Source of the DNA: Trichoplax adhaerens
Lineage: Eukaryota; Placozoa; Uniplacotomia; Trichoplacea; Trichoplacidae
Assembly (NCBI RefSeq): GCF_000150275.1
Contig: NW_002060943.1
Location: 6,998,299 to 7,062,298, forward strand
Reading direction: 5' to 3'
Length of the DNA stretch: 64,000 bases
Made by a program: the position numbers and the translations under genes. Below are positions 1 to 11,800 of the stretch, piece after piece; position 1 is the first letter of the stretch, and every line of letters begins with the position of its first letter. The notes under the pieces were generated by a model. That model was given only the letters and a program-made list of their open reading frames with translations, made no database searches and had not been told where the DNA came from.

Positions 1-40
1 TCATCATTGACTTACCTCTCAATCAATGTTCGGTTTTTAG

Positions 41-3000
41 GCGAAATCACCATGCAAAAAGTGAAAGTTCAACGTTATGTAACTGGCAAAAGGTTGTATG
101 GTTAATTTGCTGTACTGTAGTGTTACAATGATGAAATAGAACAATTTCAATAGGCTGTGTTACCAGGCTTAAAAGTAGTCATAATGCTAATTTCCAAATG
201 TTCTACAACATAGTACTGTACGTATAACAAAATCTACAGTAGTGGACTTAATCTCATAATCAAGTCAATGGAGGCTACCAGTATTAACCTGAAAAGACAC
301 CATTCGATCGATATTCCTACAATGATTATTAAATACTATTGGCTAGAAAGGATAACTTCAATTTATTCGAACCGATTAATCCTGTGCACGTTACTCCTAG
401 TAGTAGCTTATCCGTGTAGCACTATTTGTTGCTTTTGTAAATATAGCTCTCCTACAGCGCTATATAGTCTGTATACTTTACTCTTTTGAGTGGTAGGCAA
501 TTTTTTGTCTTCCGGTGAATATACATAAGCATACACTAATATAGCTCTTTTTATAGACCATTGTATGCCCCAGAATCGGACGAGGAGGAGGTAGAAGAAG
601 AAGATGAGTTTATTGAAGCTGAAGACCGCTTCAACGACGAATATGTAAATTTCTAATATTACCTCTTTTCAATAGCACATGTCTAGTGTTAGCTCGTTTA
701 AAAGGATACTTTACTGAAAATCTAATCACATTTCAGTCAATGAATCGAGAGAATAGTTTAACGTTATCTTACTCATATCTACTATTAATCTGGTATATAC
801 TAGAATTTAGATGAAGATATAGCAAGGGATAGACGAATGAAACGTTTATTACAACATCAACGAGAAGGATACGATGGTGAACGGTAAGTCAAATCAAAAA
901 GGAATTGTTACACTGCAGCCATTATCAGTATGTGTCTCTTAATCCATAGATTGCATGTCCATATGACCCTTATTAATTATTAGAAGCAGTAGCTACCACA
1001 CTTTTTAGAATACTCATACATTATCAGATTTGCCCAGTGTATGATAATTAAAACAGCAGACTGGTAGAAAAACTGATGCGAAACCGTTTAACGTCTCTAA
1101 ACTATAGGAGAAGAGAGGTTACTGGCCCTGAGATTCTCAGTTATGGTGACGATGAAGCTTCTGCTGATGATGTAATGCAATGATACCTCAATTAGTCTTT
1201 AATGAAGTGAAAATCAACAAATATTCATCTCGATTCTTTTAATTAATCATAAAGATGGACATTGAAGACGATGAACCAGCTAACGTTGCCAGTAGATTCG
1301 TTGACGAAAGCGAGTATGTAAACAGAGTTTTTATTCAACTCTCAACTATCTACAATTATAACGGTTTATTCACTGCTTTTAGGGAATCAGATGAAGATCT
1401 AGATGAAGACGTAGGTTTAGAACAATACCTCTACATTTATAACTTAAAATTCCATATATTATAGAGTACTACATCTTCGAACGCTTCAATAGGAAATAGA
1501 AAGGAGACGAGAACTCATGAGACAGAGAGCTAAAGAAAGATTAGTGGAGGAGGTACATTTATAAGATATCATTTTTAATTCAAGATAAGCTATACGAGGA
1601 GACCGTAGTTCTTGCTATATTCTACCAATATGATATCAATCAGCTTATATCTTAACATGATCATTAATTATCATAGGATGATGTTTTGGAATTAGAGGAT
1701 GAACGACGATCAGAAGATGCAGAAGAAGATGAGGTTACTATCAACTATTTTCCTTAACAGCGATACACAGGTTTCGTTATCACATTTTTAAACTAAGCCT
1801 TGCTATATAGTCCTCGGAATACGAAGAATACTCCGACTCCGAAGAAGATACCGGTCCAAGATTAAAGCCCGTATTTGTCAGAAAGTACGTAAACTTAGCT
1901 TAATTTGCATTATCATAATTGTCTTGAGAAATTCATATATTTTTGTTCTGAAGATCCGATCGCGGTACCATTAAATCGCAGCGAGATATTGAAAAGGAAG
2001 AAGAAATGTTAGCACGAAAGGAAGAACAGCAGGCCATACTTAGACGTCAAGAAGCGAAAAGGCTCGTTAATACTGTAGTTTTAGAAGAACTGAAGGAAGA
2101 ACAGAAACAAGAAGAAATAGAAAATGTCGTGAATACTGACGATGATAACGACGAAGAAGAGGTAAGCTCAGTTTATGGATTACCTTTTTTTAAATAACTG
2201 TAACTCTATTTCTAACGTAATTTAAATTATTGTATGTGGCACATAGTATGAGGCATGGAAGGTTAGAGAGTTAAATCGTATCAAAAAGGATAGAGATGAA
2301 AGAGAACAAAGAGAAAAAGAAAAGCAAGAACTTGAACGTATTCGCAATATGACTGACGAAGAACGTCGTTTGGAATTTTTAAAGAATCCTAAACTTCAAG
2401 TTAATAAAGGACCAAAGGGCAGATACAAATTTTTGCAAAAGTATTATCATAAAGGTGCCTTTTTCATGGTAAGAGAATCATCTATACGAGTTCTATGTAT
2501 ACAGTATATATCAAAACTGCATTAGTCTACAACAATAAGATGGAATTCTAGACTTAAAACATAATCAAGATTCATAACGTTACCTAATAGGATGACGAAG
2601 ACAATTTATATAAAAGAGATTATGCTGAGCCTACACTTGAAGATCACTTTGATAAGACTATTTTGCCGAAAGTGATGCAGGTAATATAAGAAACAGTATG
2701 AATTTTAAATCCAAGACATCTCTATGCAGCTAATTCGGTTTGGAAACACCAGCTGATAAAGTATTAATTTGGTGGCGGTTGACATTTTCATTTGCGTCAT
2801 GTGTAACGATATTGTTAAATATTATAAATATATCATTTTATCGCTTTGGTTTTATAGCTAAAAATTATTTTTTTGTGGTTCAATTTCATCCACTTAGGTG
2901 AAACACTTTGGGCGATCTGGTAGAACTAAATATACCCATCTAGTGGACCAGGATACAACAGATGCCTCATCAGCGTGGGCTCAAGAATCAGCTATTAACC

Positions 3001-3071
3001 ATAAATTTTACTATAGCAAAGCTGCGGGCAGAAAAAATTTAAATCAATCATCCAACAAAAAGAAAAAATAA
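41..3071 (+). CDS. MFAP1: MFAP1 spliceosome-associated protein, 5'-truncated by window edge
   Basis: Microfibrillar-associated protein 1 is, despite its name, a nuclear protein of the spliceosome (B complex). Thirteen exons are visible: 41-92, 557-644, 804-883, 1057-1171, 1255-1313, 1383-1410, 1493-1552, 1677-1733, 1811-1884, 1954-2161, 2247-2468, 2591-2680 and 2898-3071. They encode about 435 residues, close to the full vertebrate length (about 439), so only about 30 N-terminal residues are missing. The first visible exon reads [17 protein letters not shown], the conserved N-terminal block. Acidic Glu/Asp runs and Arg/Lys-rich helices follow, then the conserved C-terminal part with [37 protein letters not shown] and [17 protein letters not shown]. 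All intron phases close. A possible polyadenylation signal AATAAA lies at 3114-3119. The identification rests on family recall and is strong. Confidence 0.93.
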
Positions 3072-4238
3072 AATGTTAAAGCGTTCAATCCCATTTTCAA
3101 TAATGATACATCCAATAAACTAATTGTTATGGCGCAAACTAACTTGACGCTTTGAGTCACTTCAGAATTATAGGCGTTATTTAATATAGCGTATATGCAT
3201 TTTATGTTTTATATCTCGTATAATATGCTGCTCTGCTATACATAAGCCTGTTGCCCAGTAACAAATTATTTAGCCTGTCTTGTATATATATATATATGTA
3301 GTTTTGTACATATATTACGGTAGATGTGCACTTTGTAAGTAACGATTAACTCTGTATGATACATGATGAAATTGGAAAGCTATGATGTGATTTGTAGCTC
3401 TATATGCGTACTGCTGTAGTTTAATGAATATTAATAGGGTATTACGTAGCGAAAAGTGTACGACGTCCTATCCATTAGTATGTGACTAATGTGTACCCTT
3501 CAAGCAACAATATCAAGTTACATTTGACTTGGAGCAAGAAATTTTTGCAAAATCTTAACCTGTATAATAACAGTAGAATTAAGTTTGAACTTGTGAATGT
3601 CGTTATACTGATATAGGATGTGATACAAACAGTGGCTTGTGAAAGAAAAGGTATGGAATGATTCTGTGTTATTATATTAGTCAGTTTATGGCGTCTTTCA
3701 CTATACAGTACTGAAGTTAATGATTCATCGCTGAACTGTATTGATATTGATATAGACCCTTTTCTCATGTTGAAGTTGTACAGTACAACTTTTATCAGTA
3801 AGTTTCTTGGCTGTTAATTGCACTTGTTTTTAATTTGAATAAAATGAATAATTCAGAAAGATGCCACATTCATCTAATCCATATTGAAAAGTGAACTGTG
3901 GTATCTCTGTCAGCGAAGCGACCAGGCGAAAAGCTACTATCTATTTTAATAGTGCATTTGTAGTACGCATATCGTAATTTATTTAGAATGATACAATTTA
4001 TACAGCGTTATCTAGCTGTCTGTATAACTACTGTAATTTTTAAGAGGAAAAGTAATGAATTTATAAGGCTAACTAAAGCGGTTTATAAATTCCAACAGTA
4101 TTACCACTATTGAACTACAGTAATTCTATAGACCATGGGTGATAAAATTCATTATTTTCTTTTATACTAGTCTATTTATTTTTAAAATAAATCATATCTA
4201 CGTCTCAGACTCTCACTGTCGGAAAGCTATGTGATCTT

Positions 4239-4384
4239 GGTATCATTTAGTCCGTTGCAAAGTGTTTTTTTTTTTTACAGTACGATCTTCGTATCATCAT
4301 GGACTGCTAGATAGCCGATACTACAGTATACCAAGTATCGAATCTAGTAGTCCATGGTATCATTTAGTCAGTTGCACAGTGTGC
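4239..4384. repeat. Direct repeat pair flanking an imperfect hairpin
   Basis: A 26-base block beginning GGTATCATTTAGTC occurs at 4239 and again at 4356, 117 bases apart. Between and overlapping them, 4291-4322 and 4333-4363 are imperfect reverse complements (sharing TGGACTNCTAGAT), giving a stem of about 30 bp with a short loop. The form is like a small non-autonomous element or a local foldback. No coding capacity is present. Confidence 0.6.
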
Positions 4385-4704
4385 TTCTTTTACAGCTCTG
4401 TATAATGCAATACAGTGGAGTTTAGATGCTTATTGCAGAGAAACCAGCGGGGCGCGCTGCTAACAATTAGTACGAGTATTCTGCAACTATTATTGATTGT
4501 CGGAACTCTAGAGTAACTCGAGGACGCTTCCGGTGGATCGTACGATAAAAACAGAATATTAATCCGTAGTCAATATAGTTTTTTTTGACCTTGACTAGAC
4601 TAGCCGATCTAGATACAAGAAAAGCAAATCTATCTCTATGGTACAATAGCTGGTCGTTATTCAGCCGATTGGAGTGCTGTACATTGTACGATAATAACGG
4701 ACAT

Positions 4705-4985
4705 TAGCATTTCAGACGGGACAGTTGTTATTGCGAGTTGCATCAGAGGTTTTATACTGTATGGCCTGGATAATTAGAATAACGTCTTCTCGTAGTCCAT
4801 GTATTTATTGTACAGCGTTCAGTTATGGATTCATAAGTTTTTCCATCTGTTTAGCATTGCAGACGGGACAGTTGTTATTGTGAGTTGCATCAGAGGTTTT
4901 ATACTGTACGGCATGGATAATTAGAATAGTCTCTTCTCGTAGTCCATGTATTGTACAGTTATGGATTCATAAGTTTATCCATCTG
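4705..4985. repeat. Tandem duplication, unit about 147 bp, two copies
   Basis: Copies start at 4705 and 4852, each with TAGCATT followed by CAGACGGGACAGTTGTTATT, and end near CCATCTG. They differ by a few substitutions and by a short deletion in copy two, so this is a true but not very recent duplication. It encodes nothing recognisable. Confidence 0.85.
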
Positions 4986-5323
4986 TGGGTTTTTCTTATA
5001 TCTCGTAGGCTCAGCGAGCATTATCCATTCTAATCTGTGACCTAATGCCTATGGATCTTGTCCAGCTTATAACATCAACGTTGTTATAGGACTGAAGTAA
5101 TCAGTTTCTATCACCAAGCGAACGCCCAACTTGGATGCTGACATGTTGTCGAAAAATGGAAAAAGAAGTGGCGACATGCATTTTGCACAGTGCATTCCAC
5201 CGGAACCCCTTCTGTCTAGTACGCTCTATAGTACAGTAAGCTATAACTAAGTTGTTACAGTAGGATGCTGTACACTAGTGTTGAATGATGCCTAGAGTGT
5301 CACCCCGAGTGGCTTGGTTAGAG

Positions 5324-5371
5324 TGTACAGTACAGTCGGCTACAGTGTACAGTACAGTACTGTACTGTACG
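5324..5371. repeat. GTACAGTAC/TACTGTAC palindromic repeat cluster
   Basis: The segment is almost wholly built of overlapping TACAGTAC and GTACTGTAC units, which are self-complementary and can fold on either strand. The same motif family recurs near 16.0-16.4 kb and 46.5-46.85 kb. An open frame over this stretch (5285-5509) is a by-product of the repeat. Confidence 0.8.
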
Positions 5372-8300
5372 TCCACTCACGCCACTAAATCACCAAGCAC
5401 AATCGACGCCCAAAGGCAATTTCTTGGCAGCATTGCAGTCGCTGTAGGCTGTAGAATCTTGGCTGTCAATGGAGTTTTTTTTTCTTCATCTACCATAGCA
5501 GTTCGATGAAGTGATTGCAGTATTGATTAACAGTCTATTTCTGCCTTGAATCGATATTTTTTTTGCAAGGATTTAGTATACGTTGGTCCATACGTTCATG
5601 GTTTTAAAGTGGAGAATACAAACGTAAAAGCCATCAAGAGTCAAGACTGTGGAAAGTGGAACAATCCAGTATTGGAAATTGCGATTGATTGCCCAATCGA
5701 TAACTTATTACATTAGTCTTTTTGACTATATTAAAGCCATCTGGCCACACTTTCATCAATGTTGTAAGTACGATAGGATGATACTAGCTAGCTCAATGTT
5801 ATGTTATGTAACTGTTTTGTTTATTGGTTTTGTGCTCTATTATAAAAATACACTACAATTAAATGGATACTTTACTTACTGTCGACGTACGCGTATGTTC
5901 CAATCGTTTAGACGATAAAATGGATCATCAATACAATACAGCTTAGAGTCATAAAAATAAATTAAAATGATATGTACGCTGTTTTACTACTTTACTTCAA
6001 CGCTATCATAGTGTAGTCACGATCGTTTCTGCTATTTTTATTTGAACGCTGTCAATATTGATAGAAAATATCCATTTAATGTCCAGCGTATCAGCTCCTT
6101 CTACCATAGCACAAGCTAGTATTGTGTTTCTCAAGCGAACTCCACCATTTTATCCACCTCAATGCTATGCATCATAGTCGATATTGTTATTTTCAATGGA
6201 ATAGTCCACAGCCTATATTCATCACAGTGGATGAGTATCAACGAGGCTAAATATAATTTCATTCCTATTCAAGCACAATATATAAAGCGTAACTCGATAC
6301 GACTAGCAACGATAAGAATATCGCTGACTCTCTATCCAATATTTCCGATCAATAGCCTCCTTGACCAAGAAATTGACATTTCTAAATCACGGATACGACT
6401 GCAAAATCTGATGAATGATATTATGTATTTATATCGCCTAGTTGCATTTGGCATCATTTTTGCCCACAGAGAGAAATTCCATGACTTAATCAATTCGTTT
6501 TAACGTTGTCACTCTGAAAGTGACAAATATTAAATCTTATATGTATACGTCCATCATATCTGCTAAAAAAAAAAATAGACGGTACGTGTATTCAATCCTA
6601 AAAATCAATACTACACATGGACTATGCAGAGAATATAATTCATAATTTACAACCTTAATAAAAATGAAAAAGACCTAGCTTAAAATAACTCAATTCGCTT
6701 CTGTCTTAGGCAAGATATGAACAAACACAATCTGATCTCCGTAAACATTCATTTAATGTGAATACTATAGTACTCCGGTGACTTTCAACAGCTTGAATCA
6801 ATCCGAACACTGTAAATCCGATACAGTAGAATAGAGCGAATTAAAATTCTTCTCTTTCTGAAAACAAATACGATGTTAAGCGTTGCAGTACCCCCCCCCC
6901 CCCTTGCAAGTTAAACGGGTGTAGTTGACTACTGTGCACCCTGGTGGAAAGTTTGTTGATGATCATGATCGTATCGATTGTATGATATACAAACAGTAAA
7001 GTCGAAGATCGTCTCACTGCCCAAACCCTTTACAGCCATTATCAAATCTTTAAAAATTCAATATACTATAGAAGGATGAATTTATTCTTTAAGGTATCAC
7101 TTTAATTAATCTTGTTTGTTATACATTGTTTGCATGCAATTTGAAACCGTTCACGCGACCGTGCTCTACCCTTAATTATAATACCACAAGGAATTTACAA
7201 ATTTAATATGCTACTCTGTAATGCAAAATAGAGCAATATTCCATATTGCCATATTCCTTCACCAATTCGCAATATTGAGCCATCGCGTATTGTAAGCGAC
7301 GTAACAATAATTAATTTGTTGTTGTTGTTGTATTGCAATTATGGCAATGTGCGCTAACTGCAATTACAGTAATAATCGTGAATTGTAAGTATTGCTGTAA
7401 CTCATGTTCTTCTGCCCAAGTGATAGGATGTGGTGATGATGGAACCCACAGTGCTATAAATACAAATACAGTACATTATTTAATTAATTACCAGTATAAA
7501 TTTTCACTTCTATTTCGTAAGGATCCGATTGAATCCTGAACTAAATCATCAATTTTAACTCTGTGATAGTGAATACAATATCTCAATCCTATAGCATATC
7601 CAAAAATCAGACGATTCTAAATCCTAACAACGCTAAAATTTTTTTTTGTTATCGTTTTTACATGTATTGTTATGAACCAATAAGTTAACGCGAATTACGT
7701 AATCTTGAAAGTAATGTCTGATAATTAACAATCGATCCAATAGGAATAAAAACTTGGTGCAAGCATAGCTCGTAATAAATGATACAATACATGAACAAGG
7801 CATTGCTGATTTTGTTATGTAGTTTAATTAATTGGTATTACTCATTTTATACAGTAACAACGAACACTCATACGGAGTAACAAACAGCATACACCCGTGA
7901 TAGAAACATCTCCACACCTTACACCGAAACACGCAAACCTATTTCTACCTTATTGAGTATAGTATGTTAACTAACTGCTATACGTCGCTGTTTGTACATT
8001 TAGAAATGTAAACTTTGCACATAATTGATATAGCATCCTCGGATAAACAGTAAAATCTGCACAGTAACGTTACAACGCCGAAACATATAACATAACAACA
8101 TGCATCATTCAATGATAATATAATATCTAACCTTAAATCGATATACTAAAGTTATTCCAATATACAGAACAACGCACGTATACTACTGTATGTGTACAGA
8201 TGAAGTTTACGACGTAAGACAAATAGTAACTGACACGAATTGCTATATTGCTGTATAGTTCTTATATGTGTTTATGTAATACATAGGTACGTACTTGTAT

Positions 8301-8850
8301 CATCAAAATGACGACTATTTTTATAAGCTTTCAACGGTAGTAGCTATTGGTGTGAAGTATGATTACTTCAAATGTTTTTAATCCATGTTACATGATCTAA
8401 CTAACTGATTTACGTTATACCTTTTTCAATTAACCGTATTATGTTGCCATTACAAATTGGCTAATTACTTATTTTGTATTCTTGTAACAGCTTCTACGAA
8501 AGGCAAGACTTTTACAAATGAAGTATTAAACATTCTAAGCTGGGCATCTATATACAATGCAGAAACTTTAAAACGTCAGCTATCAATCTTTACAGAATTT
8601 GAACATTTTATTAATATTTGTTACCTTGTAAATCTAATACTCCCGCAACATTGGTGCAAAATGTTCTATATATGAGCAAACTGGATTGCAATATCGATCC
8701 ATATTGTACCTAGTAGCTGATTCTAGTAGCACTTACCATCTAGCTACAATAATTTATGACTCAAAACAAATTGATATATTCTAATTCCCTATAAATCACA
8801 AAGACTTTATCGTGCTATACAGCTGCGTATAAAGCGCTTGTAGTGACAGT

Positions 8851-11800
8851 ATGACTACAAAAGAAGTTAGCAAACCTCTTACTGGTACGGTGAATATCTG
8901 CGTTGTTGGCCTATCTGGTTTCAAGCAAAATTCTGGTAATATTGGCGTCGGTAAATCTTGTTTTTGTAATCGCTTCGTTAGACCTAAAGCTGATAGTTAT
9001 ATCAATAATCACGATTCAGCTTTATATAGCCTTAGCGATTTTAACTCACCAGTTGTTAATGGTGACCATTACTTGTATTGGGGACAAGTTGTACGAAATT
9101 ATGAAGATGATAATAGCCGAATAGTCTATCGTGTTATTGAGCAAACCGAATTTATTGATGAGCAGACTGGTGTCCCTTTTTGTGCTGACGACATACTACC
9201 ATATCACAAACGTGCCCTCCAAACCAATTTGTCCTCGGATGGCAAAATAGCATACTATAATAGCGATCAAGTCAGTTTGCCTAATGGATATCCTCAAGAC
9301 TACATGCCAGATAGCCAACTAAATATTGACGGTTTTATCTGCGTATTCGATATCAAGTCTAATAATAGTGATGCCAATGGATATTTCGAACTGCAATTTA
9401 AATTTTTCCAAAGCCTGATAGATGAATTATTTCAAGTAGGAAAACCGTTCTTAGTTGCAGCCACGAAATGTGATGAAAGTGATAATCAGTCTTTATCAGT
9501 TATCAGCGAATTTATTTCGAATAAACCTAATATCCCATTGATCGAAACATCTGCTCATCGAAATATAGGCATTGATGACGCTTTTCGTGCATTAGCTCAA
9601 ATGATACTTCTAGAATCGGAATTTGTTTTCAAGCCAATCGATTATAGCGTTGAAGAAGCCAAAAAAAATGAAGAAGAAATTTCTTTAATAACTGAACTTA
9701 ATCAAATATTAGAAGATCATGTGGACAGTTGTACGACCAAGTGGAGTGAAGTCATTGACGATATCCAAGACGATTTAGCTTATATCAAGGTTATTGACTG
9801 TATTGGAAGCGAAGCAGCACAAAAACAATTTCGGAAACATTTACGTAAACTTAAGGCTGATCTAGAAGAACGAAAATATTACGAATATATGTCATTACTT
9901 CCTAAGACACTACAGCAGATTTGGCCAACCTATTCTGCCCTATTACGAACAGTTGGCAGTGTTGAAAATTGGTCTACTTGTTGCAATTGGATAAGACATA
10001 ACATGGGAACTTGTCATAAATATATCATTATCTTTCCCGATGATTTACCTTGGAGTGAAAGCGATCATTTACTTCGTGACGATCCCCGCATACCCTACGA
10101 CTTACTACTACAAAGCGATGCCGAGGTAATGTTTAGAACTCATATCAAAAATCTCCGTGAACGTAGAGAGGTAGATCTAGCAAAGTTAGAATTTCGTAAA
10201 CTTTTAATCCACATACCTAATATTCTTCCTGGGATGGATATATCTGCTATCGAGTCTTATGTAAAATATGAAACTTGCTACATAAAATTATCAGTAAACG
10301 ATCGGAAGCAGATATACCAAGAATATCAGTCAGATCTTACTGAAAGGTGTAGAACAGATTTCATCGAATTATTATTTGAATCGCCAGATATTTGTAAGGC
10401 TTTGCTACAAGCAGATAATGATTATACTAAATTAGATATATCCCAGTTGAAGGGTTGCATTTCGAAAGATAATCGCTACAAGCGCTTAAAACACCTTAAA
10501 TCGACAGACATAGATCAAATTTTATTAGATTATGTCATTTGTATGCATGGTAAAGGCAGATGTATTTATGGTGACGGGAAATGCATGAATAAGGTAATGA
10601 GAGGAATAACGGCGAAGCATCCACGAGAAGAACATAGTAAATATGACATTAGGTACGTATACTTGTATTAGCCAGTCCTTACAGAATGTTGTTTATGAGT
10701 GGAAATCTGAACTACTTCACGCTAGCTATTTCAGTTTTCTTTCAGTTTACATGGAACCAATTTTAAATTTAAATTCGATAACTATTTTTCGTTTCCATGA
10801 CTTGGTCGTAAAGATTATGCTTATGTGCAATGTGTTGTGATCCATACAAAATCGAACGTATCCTCGATCGTTTGTGGAAGAATAAGAAATGCAGTATTGA
10901 TCAAAATAAGCCAGAAGATATTTTGATTGAAATGCCATTTGAAGGCGATATGAAGAAAATATCTCTACAATTAACATCACTTCATAGTAAGTCTTCGCTC
11001 AGCATTCTTAAATAGAACTATAGTAGCAAGGTAAAAGATAACAATAATTATCGTCATTATTTCGAATTGCAACTATAATATGTAGGTGCTCACCACGTAA
11101 ACGCAAATGAATTCCAAGGATTTGTATTGATTTATTCAACTCTAAGGCTAGCATCATTCGTCACAATGAGGTCAATATCACAGCTACAAGCTGATAAAGG
11201 ATTTTCTTAAATACAATTACCTTAATGCTGTTAATAAGTGACGTTGCTCACTAGAATGAAAAAAATGTTCGACTTGCACTCCTAAATCGTGGCAATTTAT
11301 TTACTGTTAGGAATTTATTTTTATCTCTACCGCAAGATATTCCAGTTTTGGTATTAGCGGTAACCGATGCAGATTTCGATTATGGTGTTTCCTTCGATCG
11401 TGCCTACGCTGCCAAACTTCTAGCTGATGGAAGTAATTTGGCGAAACAACGAAATAACTTTTTATGGCTATATTCCCCCCGATTTCCTAATCATGGTGGG
11501 TTTTTGTATCAAAATACGTATAGTGATTTACCGATTCAATCGGATTGATGATTAATTTATATTTTTATTACATATCTTTAGTTGGCGATTTTTCGTTGTT
11601 TTTCTCGTTGGTATTGAGTATTTCTCTTAGTAAAGCTGGCCTGCCATTAAAACGCGTTGCCGCAACTTCACTATCATCTTCTGCTCCATCACTAATTGAT
11701 AGCATAAGAAAAAGTAAAGGATCGACCTCGAGTGCACAGAAAAACCTATTAGTACCCACTAATAGCGCAAAAATGAAATATTCTGATGCGGTAAATGAGA

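Larger units (their letters stand above)
3072..8850. other. Intergenic region with repeats, no confident gene
   Basis: No exon chain could be built here. The stretch holds a hairpin-flanked direct repeat, a 147-bp tandem duplication, a GTACAGTAC cluster (5324-5371) and a 13-base C run (6891-6903). Open frames at 5649-5918, 6162-6503 (113 codons, hydrophobic start) and 8457-8675 show no recognisable domain and have no matching splice partners. I regard them as chance frames. In-frame stop TAA at 8830-8832 closes the frame upstream of the next gene's ATG. Confidence 0.6.

Noticed and set aside
6162-6503. 113-codon plus-strand ORF with hydrophobic N-terminus
   Set aside because: No recognisable family, no splice partners, isolated in repeat-bearing intergenic DNA.
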